Positions 33,309 to 47,218 of a stretch of DNA of 64,000 nucleotides are shown here, piece by piece. The translations under genes and the position numbers were made by a program. The notes under the pieces were generated by a model, which was not told the DNA's origin, searched no databases, and saw nothing but the letters and a program-made list of their open reading frames with translations. This stretch comes from Trichobilharzia regenti (lineage: Eukaryota > Platyhelminthes > Trematoda > Strigeidida > Schistosomatidae), in the NCBI GenBank assembly GCA_944472135.2, contig OX235262.1, positions 43,203,804 to 43,267,803 of the forward strand. The letters run 5' to 3'. The first letter of the stretch is position 1. The number at the start of each line of letters is the position of its first letter.

Positions 33309-36300
33309 TGTTGCAACGTTTACCTAGAAATGTCCAGCAAATTTTAATCATCTCAGGAAAGTCGTATGACTTAGACCAACTAAGTGACATGGCAGATAGT
33401 ATTATGGATGTTTTATCTGATAACACCATAAGTCACGTAGCATCTGATAGTGCCACACCGTGTCATTCCACCCACGGCAGACACACCGACACTCGCCGCC
33501 ATTGCAGACTTAGCGGCAAGGAATGACAAGTTGGAAACTAATAGGTCTGATCGACGAGTCCGGAGGCTGAGTTCACAAAGAAGGTCACCATCACGACGAC
33601 GATCCTTCTCACGACAGCGTTCTCACACGTCTTCTCGGGATAGTAATATATGCTGGTATCACTGGAAGTTTGGACGTCATGCCCTGAAATGTGTAAAACC
33701 GTGCAGCTTTAGCGAAGCCAACCAGGCTCAGGGAAACGCCTCAGCCAGACAGTGATGGCGACAGCTGTTACTGGCAAGCAAACAAGTCGCCTCTTCTATG
33801 TGAAGGACAAAACTTCAGACACTTTATTCCTGGTAGACACGGGAGCAGAAGTTAGCGTGATCCCTCCTTCACTATCCAGGCGATCTACACGGACACCCGG
33901 AAAACTGTCTCTCCGGGCAGCTAACCACACAAGCATACAGACGTATGGAGAGCAATCCCTCATACTGGATCTAGGTTTACGTCGGCGTTTCACATGGATT
34001 TTCATAGTAGCCGACGTCGGTCACGCCATCCTCGGAGCAGATTTCTTGAGTAATTTCAACCTGTTAGTTGACGTCAACAATAAAAAACTGATTGATAACA
34101 ACACCCATCTAAAGATCCATGGAATTATCTCCAACTATTCTGTCTATAATATCAGTATTGAAAGACCAGCAGATTGCCCTTTTTCCGCCCTACTTCATCG
34201 TTTCCCTAAAATTCTTAAGCCGTCGTACAACATCGAGGACGTCCCTCATACAGTCACTCACAAGATAGTTACTACGGGTCAACCAGTTCGTGCTCGTCCT
34301 CGTAGATTACCCTCGGACAAATTGGCAGCAGCCAAGGCAGAATTTGAACACATGATGCAGCTCGGCATCATCAGACCCTCCAATAGTCCTTGGTCTTCGC
34401 CCTTACACATGGTGCCTAAAGCTGATCATGATTGGAGGCCATGTGGGGATTACCGACATTTAAACAATGCCACAGTTCCCGACCGTTACCCTATTCCCCA
34501 TCTTCATGATTTCTCCCTGACATTACACGGAAAAACCATATTTTCTAAAGTAGACTTGGTCAGGGCCTATCACCAAATACCAGTTGCCCAAGAGGATATC
34601 GAAAAAACGGCCATCATCACACCTTTCGGTTTGTTCGAATTTCTCCGCATGCCATTTGGCCTAAAGAACGCCGCACAATCCTTCCAACGTTTCATGGATC
34701 AGGTCACACAAGGTTTGGACTTTGTATTTGTATATATCGATGACGTTTTAATTGCTAGCTCGTCGCCCGAAGAACATACTGATCACCTCACCATCTTATT
34801 TCAACGATTTGAGCAATATGGAGTCGTCATTAACCCCAAAAAGTGCATATTCGGTGTCTCCTCTATACAGTTTCTGGGACACCACATAACTGCGAATGGT
34901 ATTACGCCTACGGAGGAAAAGATAGAGTCCATCAAAAACTTCCCCGAACCAGATTCACTCAAGAAGGTCAGACGTTTTTTGGGGATGTTTAATTTCTACC
35001 GGCGTTTCATTCCTTCGTGTGCCTCCATCGTCCAGCCGTTAACCGACCTCCTTAAAAATGATCCTAAAAAGTTTCAGTGGTCAGCTCAAGCACACGAATC
35101 TTTTTGCAACGCAAAAGACGTCTTATCCAAAGTCACTATGCTATCCCATATCAACCCCGAAGCATCGCTTATTTTGTGCACAGATGCCTCCCAAGTAGCT
35201 GTAGGGGCAGTATTACAACAAAAGATGAAGGGCGAAGTCACCCCACTCGCATTCTTTTCTAAGAAGTTGGAACCGGCTCAGACACGATACAGCACTTTTG
35301 GGAGAGAATTGTTGGCCATATATCTTGCAGTGAAGCATTTCAGTTACTTACTACAGGGCCGGCATTTCACTATTTTTACTGACCACAAGCCCCTGTGTCA
35401 TGCTTTCACTACTTCACTCGATAAACACTCCCCTAGAGAAGCCAGACAGTTGGATTATATCTCCCAATTTTCAACCGACATCCAGTACATCAAAGGGGAT
35501 GCGAACGTGGTAGCCGATTCTCTTTCAAGAAGTGACATTAACCAGCTTCAAACTTCGGTAGACATCAGTCTTGATCGTATGGCTCAATTACAAAGAGATG
35601 ACGTTGAACTCCAAACCTGCCGCAGAAACTCTTCCTTACAGCTCAAAGATGTGCCTATCCCCTTATCAGATGCAACCATAGTCTGCGATGTATCTACCGG
35701 CACTAATCGTCCATTTGTGCCTCTCAGTTGCCGAAAAGCATTGTTCGAACATTTACATTCGCTTTCTCACCCTGGAGTACGCGCCACGGTCAGACTGATC
35801 AGCGAACGCTTCGCGTGCTACACGGAGTGTGGCGACTTGAACTTCCGCACATTTGTGCAAAGTTCTATGTCGAAAACAGACAGACAGACAGACAGAACGC
35901 TTCGTGTGGCCTAAAATGAACTCTGACATTCGGAGATGGGCACGAGAATGTCTCCAATGCCAATGCTCCAAAGTAAACCGCCACACTATTACAACCCCGA
36001 AGACGTTTGAATTATCCGAAAAGAGATTTCAGCATATCCATATAGATATCGTGGGACCATTGCCAACATCAAGAGGATATACACATATCCTGACAGCGAT
36101 TAATAGATTTACTCGTTGGGCTTTGCATGCCCCTTAAACGACATATCTGCTGGAAACGTTGCCTTGGTTTTTCTCGACCGTTGGGTGTCAAACTACGGTG
36201 TACCAACTACTATTACATCCGACCGCGGTCCTCAATTCCAATCGACACTCTTTCGCGAACTGACAAGACTTCTGGGAGTGAAACATATCTCCACAACAGC

Positions 36301-37242
36301 CTATCATCCGGCAGCGAATGGTCTAGTGGAAAGATTCCACAGACGTGAACATTGCCGACTTCACCAACCGATTAACTAGACAAATGCTTCAACCAACAGC
36401 TCCTCGACAATCTCCCCGACGAGATCAGATCAACAAACATCTACAAACTTCCAAATTCGTCTACATTCGAGTCGACGCCATCAGAAAAGGATTGCAACCT
36501 CCATACGAAGGACCCTTTCAAGTTATTAAACGTTGAGACAAACACTTTACAGTGAACAAGAAAGGAAAACGAGAGACTATTTCCATTGATCGAATCAAAC
36601 CCGCATACACCGACAACGACTTCGAATCTACATCGGCAGCTGCACAATCAAATAATCAAACATCCGATTCCACCCCACCGGCACCAAGTCTTATCCTCCC
36701 TCCATATCAAACACGTAGTGGTCGGCAAATCAGTAAACCGGCTCGCTACGTTCATTTTGAGGACTAATAAAAAAATATATATAATTACAAACTATTATTA
36801 TCTTTTTCGTTTAGACATTATTATCATGACCGTTAGTATTTCGTCGTGAACTTTGATGTTACTATCACTATTATTTATTTATATGTACCTCACCTACAAA
36901 ACAGGTATCGTCCATTTCAGAAACTATTGATCTTTAATCCATATTTTTTAATGTTTTCTTTCCCCTCCTTAATTACTGTCTATTTACATATTTTTCTTTA
37001 TACATTAAAAATCTATGTTCAGGGTTAGTGCAAATTTAAGTGACATGACTTTCTATTTCAATTTTTATTGCTGAACTCATTGTATATGCTTTCAGACTTT
37101 ACATGGTTCACATACCTTCTCGCGTTTATGCATGTAATATATCCCTATTTTTATCCAAAAATTGTTATTACTATTATTATTTACTTAACAGTTTTACTTA
37201 TCATTTTCCAGTGGGCTCTCCGGACCTCTAGGGGGGGAGCCG
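33309..37242 (+). pseudogene. Nested Ty3/gypsy element body, unit 2 (longest pol)
   Basis: gag is broken by a frameshift near 33450. Its second part ends in a CHCC finger (CX2HX9CX3C, 33651-33704), the form known from CsRn1/Boudicca-like elements. The gag stop and a pol ATG overlap as TGATG (33753-33757). pol (33755-35914, 719 codons) has protease DTGAE at residues 28-32, RT with VDLVRAYHQ (~267) and YIDDVLIAS (~327), RNase H residues D477 (CTDAS), E518 and D543 (FTDHKP), and the start of the integrase HHCC finger ([12 protein letters not shown]). A 91-bp insertion then shifts the frame. Later integrase pieces follow in other frames: ECLQCQCSK, HIDIVGPLP, TTITSDRGPQFQS, YHPAANGLVERFHR, then GLQPPYEGPFQVIKR and a tail ending at 36767. 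A polypurine tract AGGGGGGGAG lies at 37230-37239. The 5' LTR and most of gag are absent. Confidence 0.9.
35804..35908. repeat. 91-bp insertion with 14-bp direct repeats in integrase (unit 2)
   Basis: GAACGCTTCGCGTG (35804-35817) recurs as GAACGCTTCGTGTG at 35895-35908. Removing one repeat plus the stretch between restores the expected SERFVWPKM integrase reading. The insert ends in a (CAGA)n tract. The same insertion is present in the other three units (mirror positions near 30760-30860, 40735-40840, 45780-45885). Confidence 0.75.
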
Positions 37243-37726
37243 TGTGGAGTACGTAACAATGTGATTGTACACTTTTTGGTTATTTGTATGAATAATTCGG
37301 GATATTGTACATAATTTTTGTTTAAAACGCTTCTTGTTGAAATATATACAACTTCCGTGTACAATTGAAAAATACACTCTGCTGTTGGAGACTTCATCTT
37401 CTCCCTGGTCACTTCTGCTCACTTGCTCTACTCACACCGTGTTGTATACTTCGGATTTATTGTAGGAGTCTACTACTCTCAACCGAAGACATTTCTACAA
37501 CCGGAACACAGCAGCTACAGCAGACGCAACCCAATCAATTAACGTACCCGTGGATTATATACATAATTTGTAGCAGAGGACTTAGACTTTATATCCAAGT
37601 AATCCTTTTTGTTGATACAACTCGTCACTGCATTTTTGGTAATATATTGTTATTTAACACTCCATTGACTTGGATTATTATTCTTATATTTATAATGTTA
37701 GTGAACTCTAGTATAAGTCCCCTACA
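37243..37726 (+). repeat. Nested-element LTR, unit 2
   Basis: 484 bp from TGTGGAGTACG to GTCCCCTACA, preceded by the polypurine tract and followed by GATGC of the outer RNase H. As the 3' LTR it borders host (outer element) sequence. Confidence 0.85.
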
Positions 37727-38319
37727 GATGCATCAACCGAGATGCTAAGCGGAAGTTTGGTGTCTACGTGAACTAACATGGTTGCGTCTGCAATCGCTGA
37801 TTTAATTTTCTAGAACTCTTCCCTAGCCTCTTGTGTCATGCTGAAGGTTTTGCATTTACCCTTCAGAAGGTCTGTGAGTGCATGTAAAATATGTGCACAT
37901 TGAGGAACGAAACGTCGGTAATAACTTACCATGCCTAGGAATGTGCGCGAAGATATCATGGACGTAGGCTCTGGGAAGTTTTGTATGGCTAGTACCTTCT
38001 CAGGTAACAGTCGAATGCCATGTTCGTTAACGACATGTTCCAGAAAATTCAACGAATGTACTCCAATCTGGCATTTTGACATGTTAGGTGTCAAACCGTG
38101 TGTTGCCAATCGCTCAAAAACTATCTGCAAATGCCTACGGTGAGTAGCTTCATCAGGGCTAGCCACGAGAATATCGTCCAGGTAGGCATACGCGCAATCC
38201 AATCCGCGCAAAACATGTGTGAAACGCTGGAATGTTTGTGCGGCGTTGCGGAGACCAAACGGCATGCGGAGGAATTCGAAGTGACCAAAAGGAGTGATGA
38301 CTGCCGTTTTAGGAATATC
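37727..38319 (-). pseudogene. Outer-element RNase H start/RT, unit 2
   Basis: Inverted counterpart of 38343-38935; encodes the same YLDD-type RT block with the EAREEF variant, the in-frame TAG and the RNase H opening LSISVDAS next to the nested LTR. Near the centre it has CCAAAAGG where other arms have CCTAAAGG. Confidence 0.85.
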
Positions 38320-38342
38320 ATCAGATCCCAGTTCATCCTGAA
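38320..38342. other. Central palindrome spacer (centre 3)
   Basis: 23-nt spacer, reading as RT codons HQIPVHPE on the plus strand and thus continuous with the right arm. This is the symmetry axis of the whole 21.4-kb structure. Confidence 0.85.
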
Positions 38343-38935
38343 GATATTCCTAAAACGGCAGTCATCACTCCTTTAGGTCACTTCGAATTCCTCCGCATGC
38401 CGTTTGGTCTCCGCAACGCCGCACAAACATTCCAGCGTTTCACACATGTTTTGCGCGGATTGGATTGCGCGTATGCCTACCTGGACGATATTCTCGTGGC
38501 TAGCCCTGATGAAGCTACTCACCGTAGGCATTTGCAGATAGTTTTTGAGCGATTGGCAACACACGGTTTGACACCTAACATGTCAAAATGCCAGATTGGA
38601 GTACATTCGTTGAATTTTCTGGAACATGTCGTTAACGAACATGGCATTCGACTGTTACCTGAGAAGGTACTAGCCATACAAAACTTCCCAGAGCCTACGT
38701 CCATGATATCTTCGCGCACATTCCTAGGCATGGTAAGTTATTACCGACGTTTCGTTCCTCAATGTGCACATATTTTACATGCACTCACAGACCTTCTGAA
38801 GGGTAAATGCAAAACCTTCAGCATGACACAAGAGGCTAGGGAAGAGTTCTAGAAAATTAAATCAGCGATTGCAGACGCAACCATGTTAGTTCACGTAGAC
38901 ACCAAACTTCCGCTTAGCATCTCGGTTGATGCATC
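38343..38935 (+). pseudogene. Outer-element RT to RNase H start, unit 3
   Basis: Plus-strand counterpart of 37727-38319. The RT block is open from MPFGLRNAAQ to EAREEF, then TAG, then the RNase H opening up to the nested LTR. Confidence 0.85.
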
Positions 38936-39419
38936 TGTAGGGGACTTATACTAGAGTTCACTAACATTATAAATATAAGAATAATAATCCAAGTCAATGG
39001 AGTGTTAAATAACAATATATTACCAAAAATGCAGTGACGAGTTGTATCAACAAAAAGGATTACTTGGATATAAAGTCTAAGTCCTCTGCTACAAATTATG
39101 TATATAATCCACGGGTACGTTAATTGATTGGGTTGCGTCTGCTGTAGCTGCTGTGTTCCGGTTGTAGAAATGTCTTCGGTTGAGAGTAGTAGACTCCTAC
39201 AATAAATCCGAAGTATACAACACGGTGTGAGTAGAGCAAGTAAGCAGAAGTGACCAGGGAGAAGATGAAGTCTCCAACAGCAGAGTGTATTTTTCAATTG
39301 TACACGGAAGTTGTATATATTTCAACAAGAAGCGTTTTAAACAAAAATTATGTACAATATCCCGAATTATTCATACAAATAACCAAAAAGTGTACAATCA
39401 CATTGTTACGTACTCCACA
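38936..39419 (-). repeat. Nested-element LTR, unit 3
   Basis: 484 bp, full-length like unit 2, in minus orientation. Confidence 0.85.
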
Positions 39420-42400
39420 CGGCTCCCCCCCTAGAGGTCCGGAGAGCCCACTGGAAAATGATAAGTAAAACTGTTAAGTAAATAATAATAGTAATAACAA
39501 TTTTTGGATAAAAATAGGGATATATTACATGCATAAACGCGAGAAGGTATGTGAACCATGTAAAGTCTGAAAGCATATACAATGAGTTCAGCAATAAAAA
39601 TTGAAATAGAAAGTCATGTCACTTAAATTTGCACTAACCCTGAACATAGATTTTTAATGTATAAAGAAAAATATGTAAATAGACAGTAATTAAGGAGGGG
39701 AAAGAAAACATTAAAAAATATGGATTAAAGATCAATAGTTTCTGAAATGGACGATACCTGTTTTGTAGGTGAGGTACATATAAATAAATAATAGTGATAG
39801 TAACATCAAAGTTCACGACGAAATACTAACGGTCATGATAATAATGTCTAAACGAAAAAGATAATAATAGTTTGTAATTATATATATTTTTTTATTAGTC
39901 CTCAAAATGAACGTAGCGAGCCGGTTTACTGATTTGCCGACCACTACGTGTTTGATATGGAGGGAGGATAAGACTTGGTGCCGGTGGGGTGGAATCGGAT
40001 GTTTGATTATTTGATTGTGCAGCTGCCGATGTAGATTCGAAGTCGTTGTCGGTGTATGCGGGTTTGATTCGATCAATGGAAATAGTCTCTCGTTTTCCTT
40101 TCTTGTTCACTGTAAAGTGTTTGTCTCAACGTTTAATAACTTGAAAGGGTCCTTCGTATGGAGGTTGCAATCCTTTTCTGATGGCGTCGACTCGAATGTA
40201 GACGAATTTGGAAGTTTGTAGATGTTTGTTGATCTGATCTCGTCGGGGAGATTGTCGAGGAGCTGTTGGTTGAAGCATTTGTCTAGTTAATCGGTTGGTG
40301 AAGTCGGCAATGTTCACGTCTGTGGAATCTTTCCACTAGACCATTCGCTGCCGGATGATAGGCTGTTGTGGAGATATGTTTCACTCCCAGAAGTCTTGTC
40401 AGTTCGCGAAAGAGTGTCGATTGGAATTGAGGACCGCGGTCGGATGTAATAGTAGTTGGTACACCGTAGTTTGACACCCAACGGTCGAGAAAAACCAAGG
40501 CAACGTTTCCAGCAGATATGTCGTTTAAGGGGCATGCAAAGCCCAACGAGTAAATCTATTAATCGCTGTCAGGATATGTGTATATCCTCTTGATGTTGGC
40601 AATGGTCCCACGATATCTATATAGATATGCTGAAATCTCTTTTCGGATAATTCAAACGTCTTCGGGGTTGTAATAGTGTGGCGGTTTACTTTGGAGCATT
40701 GGCATTGGAGACATTCTCGTGCCCATCTCCGAATGTCAGAGTTCATTTTAGGCCACACGAAGCGTTCTGTCTGTCTGTCTGTCTGTTTTCGACATAGAAC
40801 TTTGCACAAATGTGCGGAAGTTCAAGTCGCCACACTCCGTGTAGCACGCGAAGCGTTCGCTGATCAGTCTGACCGTGGCGCGTACTCCAGGGTGAGAAAG
40901 CGAATGTAAATGTTCGAACAATGCTTTTCGGCAACTGAGAGGCACAAATGGACGATTAGTGCCGGTAGATACATCGCAGACTATGGTTGCATCTGATAAG
41001 GGGATAGGCACATCTTTGAGCTGTAAGGAAGAGTTTCTGCGGCAGGTTTGGAGTTCAACGTCATCTCTTTGTAATTGAGCCATACGATCAAGACTGATGT
41101 CTACCGAAGTTTGAAGCTGGTTAATGTCACTTCTTGAAAGAGAATCGGCTACCACGTTCGCATCCCCTTTGATGTACTGGATGTCGGTTGAAAATTGGGA
41201 GATATAATCCAACTGTCTGGCTTCTCTAGGGGAGTGTTTATCGAGTGAAGTAGTGAAAGCATGACACAGGGGCTTGTGGTCAGTAAAAATAGTGAAATGC
41301 CGGCCCTGTAGTAAGTAACTGAAATGCTTCACTGCAAGATATATGGCCAACAATTCTCTCCCAAAAGTGCTGTATCGTGTCTGAGCCGGTTCCAACTTCT
41401 TAGAAAAGAATGCGAGTGGGGTGACTTCGCCCTTCATCTTTTGTTGTAATACTGCCCCTACAGCTACTTGGGAGGCATCTGTGCACAAAATAAGCGATGC
41501 TTCGGGGTTGATATGGGATAGCATAGTGACTTTGGATAAGACGTCTTTTGCGTTGCAAAAAGATTCGTGTGCTTGAGCTGACCACTGAAACTTTTTAGGA
41601 TCATTTTTAAGGAGGTCGGTTAACGGCTGGACGATGGAGGCACACGAAGGAATGAAACGCCGGTAGAAATTAAACATCCCCAAAAAACGTCTGACCTTCT
41701 TGAGTGAATCTGGTTCGGGGAAGTTTTTGATGGACTCTATCTTTTCCTCCGTAGGCGTAATACCATTCGCAGTTATGTGGTGTCCCAGAAACTGTATAGA
41801 GGAGACACCGAATATGCACTTTTTGGGGTTAATGACGACTCCATATTGCTCAAATCGTTGAAATAAGATGGTGAGGTGATCAGTATGTTCTTCGGGCGAC
41901 GAGCTAGCAATTAAAACGTCATCGATATATACAAATACAAAGTCCAAACCTTGTGTGACCTGATCCATGAAACGTTGGAAGGATTGTGCTGCGTTCTTTA
42001 GGCCAAATGGCATGCGGAGAAATTCGAACAAACCGAAAGGTGTGATGATGGCCGTTTTTTCGATATCCTCTTGGGCAACTGGTATTTGGTGATAGGCCCT
42101 GACCAAGTCTACTTTAGAAAATATGGTTTTTCCGTGTAATGTCAGGGAGAAATCATGAAGATGGGGAATAGGGTAACGGTCGGGAACTGTGGCATTGTTT
42201 AAATGTCGGTAATCCCCACATGGCCTCCAATCATGATCAGCTTTAGGCACCATGTGTAAGGGCGAAGACCAAGGACTATTGGAGGGTCTGATGATGCCGA
42301 GCTGCATCATGTGTTCAAATTCTGCCTTGGCTGCTGCCAATTTGTCCGAGGGTAATCTACGAGGACGAGCACGAACTGGTTGACCCGTAGTAACTATCTT

Positions 42401-43353
42401 GTGAGTGACTGTATGAGGGACGTCCTCGATGTTGTACGACGGCTTAAGAATTTTAGGGAAACGATGAAGTAGGGCGGAAAAAGGGCAATCTGCTGGTCTT
42501 TCAATACTGATATTATAGACAGAATAGTTGGAGATAATTCCATGGATCTTTAGATGGGTGTTGTTATCAATCAGTTTTTTATTGTTGACGTCAACTAACA
42601 GGTTGAAATTACTCAAGAAATCTGCTCCGAGGATGGCGTGACCGACGTCGGCTACTATGAAAATCCATGTGAAACGCCGACGTAAACCTAGATCCAGTAT
42701 GAGGGATTGCTCTCCATACGTCTGTATGCTTGTGTGGTTAGCTGCCCGGAGAGACAGTTTTCCGGGTGTCCGTGTAGATCGCCTGGATAGTGAAGGAGGG
42801 ATCAGGCTAACTTCTGCTCCCGTGTCTACCAGGAATAAAGTGTCTGAAGTTTTGTCCTTCACATAGAAGAGGCGACTTGTTTGCTTGCCAGTAACAGCTG
42901 TCGCCATCACTGTCTGGCTGAGGCGTTTCCCTGAGCCTGGTTGGCTTCGCTAAAGCTGCACGGTTTTACACATTTCAGGGCATGACGTCCAAACTTCCAG
43001 TGATACCAGCATATATTACTATCCCGAGAAGACGTGTGAGAACGCTGTCGTGAGAAGGATCGTCGTCGTGATGGTGACCTTCTTTGTGAACTCAGCCTCC
43101 GGACTCGTCGATCAGACCTATTAGTTTCCAACTTGTCAATCCTTGCCGCTAAGTCTGCAATGGCGGCGAGTATCGGTGTGTCTGCCGTGGGTGGAATGAC
43201 ACGGTGTGGCACTATCAGATGCTACGTGACTTATGGTGTTATCAGATAAAACATCCATAATACTATCTGCCATGTCACTTAGTTGGTCTAAGTCATACGA
43301 CTTTCCTGAGATGATTAAAATTTGCTGGACATTTCTAGGTAAACGTTGCAACA
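39420..43353 (-). pseudogene. Nested Ty3/gypsy element body, unit 3
   Basis: Mirror of unit 2: pol open at 40748-42907 without the 73-bp deletion or the TAG, gag (43354-42907) and integrase tail to 39895. It differs from unit 2 at only a few noticed positions, for example VSLIPPS for VSVIPPS in the protease, HIYIDIVG for HIHIDIVG in integrase, and ARIDKLE for ARNDKLE in gag. Confidence 0.9.
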
Positions 43354-43357
43354 CATC
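43354..43357. other. Palindrome spacer, centre 4 (in gag)
   Basis: CATC between GTTGCAACA and TGTTGCAAC, identical to centre 2. Confidence 0.85.
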
Positions 43358-46300
43358 TGTTGCAACGTTTACCTAGAAATGTCCAGCAAATTTTAATCAT
43401 CTCAGGAAAGTCGTATGACTTAGACCAACTAAGTGACATGGCAGATAGTATTATGGATGTTTTATCTGATAACACCATAAGTCACGTAGCATCTGATAGT
43501 GCCACACCGTGTCATTCCACCCACGGCAGACACACCGACACTCGCCGCCATTGCAGACTTAGCGGCAAGGAATGACAAGTTGGAAACTAATAGGTCTGAT
43601 CGACGAGTCCGGAGGCTGAGTTCACAAAGAAGGTCACCATCACGACGACGATCCTTCTCACGACAGCGTTCTCACACGTCTTCTCGGGATAGTAATATAT
43701 GCTGGTATCACTGGAAGTTTGGACGTCATGCCCTGAAATGTGTAAAACCGTGCAGTTTTAGCGAAGCCAACCAGGCTCAGGGAAACGCCTCAGCCAGACA
43801 GTGATGGCGACAGCTGTTACTGGCAAGCAAACAAGTCGCCTCTTCTATGTGAAGGACAAAACTTCAGACACTTTATTCCTGGTAGACACGGGAGCAGAAG
43901 TTAGCCTGATCCCTCCTTCACTATCCAGGCGATCTACACGGACACCCGGAAAACTGTCTCTCCGGGCAGCTAACCACACAAGCATACAGACGTCGGTCAC
44001 GCCATCCTCGGAGCAGATTTCTTGAGTAATTTCAACCTGTTAGTTGACGTCAACAATAAAAAACTGATTGATAACAACACCCATCTAAAGATCCATGGAA
44101 TTATCTCCAACTATTCTGTCTATAATATCAGTATTGAAAGACCAGCAGATTGCCCTTTTTCCGCCCTACTTCATCGTTTCCCTAAAATTCTTAAGCCGTC
44201 GTACAACATCGAGGACGTCCCTCATACAGTCACTCACAAGATAGTTACTACGGGTCGACCAGTTCGTGCTCGTCCTCGTAGATTACCCTCGGACAAATTG
44301 GCAGCAACCAAGGCAGAATTTGAACACATGATGCAGCTCGACATCATCAGACCCTCCAATAGTCCTTGGTCTTCGCCCTTACACATGGTGCTTAAAGCTG
44401 ACCATGATTGGAGGCCATGTGGGGATTACCGACATTTAAACAATGCCACAGTTCCCGACCGTTACCCTATTCCCCATCTTCATGATTTCTCCCTGACATT
44501 ACACGGAAAAACCATATTTTCTAAAGTGGACTTGGTTAGGGCCTATCACCAAATACCAGTTGCCCAAGAGGATATCGAAAAAACGGCCATCATCACACCT
44601 TTCGGTTTGTTCGAATTTCTCCGCATGCCATTTGGCCTAAAGAACGCCGCACAATCCTTCCAACGGTTCATGGATCAGGTCACACAAGGTTTGGACTTCG
44701 TATTTGTATATATCGATGACGTTTTAATTGCTAGCTCGTCGCCCGAAGAACATACTGATCACCTCACCATCTTATTTCAACGATTTGAGCAACATGGAGT
44801 CGTCATTAACCCCAAAAAGTGCATATTCGGTGTCTCCTCTATACAGTTTCTGGGACACCACATAACTGCGAATGGTATTACGCCTACGGAGGAAAAGATA
44901 AAGTCCATCAAAAACTTCCCCGAACCAGATTCACTCAAGAAGGTCAGACGTTTTTTGGGGATGTTTAATTTCTACCGGCGTTTCATTCCTTCGTGTGCCT
45001 CCATCATCCAGCCGTTAACCGACCTCCTTAAAAATGATCCTAAAAAGTTTCAGTGGTCAGCTCAAGCACACGAATCTTTTTGCAACGCAAAAGACGTCTT
45101 ATCCAAAGTCACTATGCTATCCCATATCAACCCCGAAGCATCGCTTATTTTGTGCACAGATGCCTCCCAAGTAGCTGTAGGGGCAGTATTACAACAAAAG
45201 ATGAAGGGCGAAGTCACCCCACTCGCATTCTTTTCTAAGAAGTTGGAACCGGTTCAGACACGATACAGCACTTTTGGGAGAGAATTGTTGGCCATATATC
45301 TTGCAGTGAAGCATTTCAGTTACTTACTACAGGGCCGGCATTTCACTATTTTTACTGACCACAAGCCCCTGTGTCATGCTTTCACTACTTCACTCGATAA
45401 ACACTCCCCTAGAGAAGCCAGATAGTTGGATTATATCTCCCAATTTTCAACCGACATCCAGTACATCAAAGGGGATGCGAACGTGGTAGCCGATTCTCTT
45501 TCAAGAAGTGACATTAACCAGCTTCAAACTTCGGTAGACATCAGTCTTGATCGTATGGCTCAATTACAAAGAGATGACGTTGGACTCCAAACCTGCCGCA
45601 GAAACTCTTCCTTACAGCTCAAAGATGTGCCTATCCCCTTATCAGATGCAACCATAGTCTGCGATGTATCTACCGGCACTAATCGTCCATTTGTGCCTCT
45701 CAGTTGCCGAAAAGCATTGTTCGAACATTTACATTCGCTTTCTCACCCTGGAGTACGCGCCACGGTCAGACTGATCAGCGAACGCTTCGCGTGCTACACG
45801 GAGTGTGGCGACTTGAACTTCCGCACATTTGTGCAAAGTTCTATGTCGAAAACAGACAGACAGACAGACAGAACGCTTCGTGTGGCCTAAAATGAACTCT
45901 GACATTCGGAGATGGGCACGAGAATGTCTCCAATGCCAATGCTCCAAAGTAAACCGCCACACTATTACAACCCCGAAGACGTTTGAATTATCCGAAAAGA
46001 GATTTCAGCATATCCATATAGATATCGTGGGACCATTGCCAACATCAAGAGGATATACACATATCCTGACAGCGATTAATAGATTTACTCGTTGGGCTTT
46101 GCATGCCCCTTAAACGACATATCTGCTGGAAACGTTGCCTTGGTTTTTCTCGACCGTTGGGTGTCAAACTACGGTGTACCAACTACTATTACATCCGACC
46201 GCGGTCCTCAATTCCAATCGACACTCTTTCGCGAACTGACAAGACTTCTGGGAGTGAAACATATCTCCACAACAGCCTATCATCCGGCAGCGAATGGTCT

Positions 46301-47218
46301 AGTGGAAAGATTCCACAGACGTGAACATTGCCGACTTCACCAACCGATTAACTAGACAAATGCTTCAACCAACAGCTCCTCGACAATCTCCCCGACGAGA
46401 TCAGATCAACAAACATCTACAAACTTCCAAATTCGTCTACATTCGAGTCGACGCCATCAGAAAAGGATTGCAACCTCCATACGAAGGACCCTTTCAAGTT
46501 ATTAAACGTTGAGACAAACACTTTACAGTGAACAAGAAAGGAAAACGAGAGACTATTTCCATTGATCGAATCAAACCCGCATACACCGACAACGACTTCG
46601 AATCTACATCGGCAGCTGCACAATCAAATAATCAAACATCCGATTCCACCCCACCGGCACCAAGTCTTATCCTCCCTCCATATCAAACACGTAGTGGTCG
46701 GCAAATCAGTAAACCGGCTCGCTACGTTCATTTTGAGGACTAATAAAAAAATATATATAATTACAAACTATTATTATCTTTTTCGTTTAGACATTATTAT
46801 CATGACCGTTAGTATTTCGTCGTGAACTTTGATGTTACTATCACTATTATTTATTTATATGTACCTCACCTACAAAACAGGTATCGTCCATTTCAGAAAC
46901 TATTGATCTTTAATCCATATTTTTTAATGTTTTCTTTCCCCTCCTTAATTACTGTCTATTTACATATTTTTCTTTATACATTAAAAATCTATGTTCAGGG
47001 TTAGTGCAAATTTAAGTGACATGACTTTCTATTTCAATTTTTATTGCTGAACTCATTGTATATGCTTTCAGACTTTACATGGTTCACATACCTTCTCGCG
47101 TTTATGCATGTAATATATCCCTATTTTTATCCAAAAATTGTTATTACTATTATTATTTACTTAACAGTTTTACTTATCATTTTCCAGTGGGCTCTCCGGA
47201 CCTCTAGGGGGGGAGCCG
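43358..47218 (+). pseudogene. Nested Ty3/gypsy element body, unit 4
   Basis: Mirror of unit 1: gag to 43804; a short protease frame ending at 44025 because of the 73-bp deletion (between two GACG motifs near 43992); RT/RNase H frame 44022-45425 closed by the TAG after SPREAR; then integrase pieces to 46743 and AT-rich 3' UTR. A distinctive change from unit 1 is DDVGLQTCR for DDVELQTCR. Confidence 0.85.
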
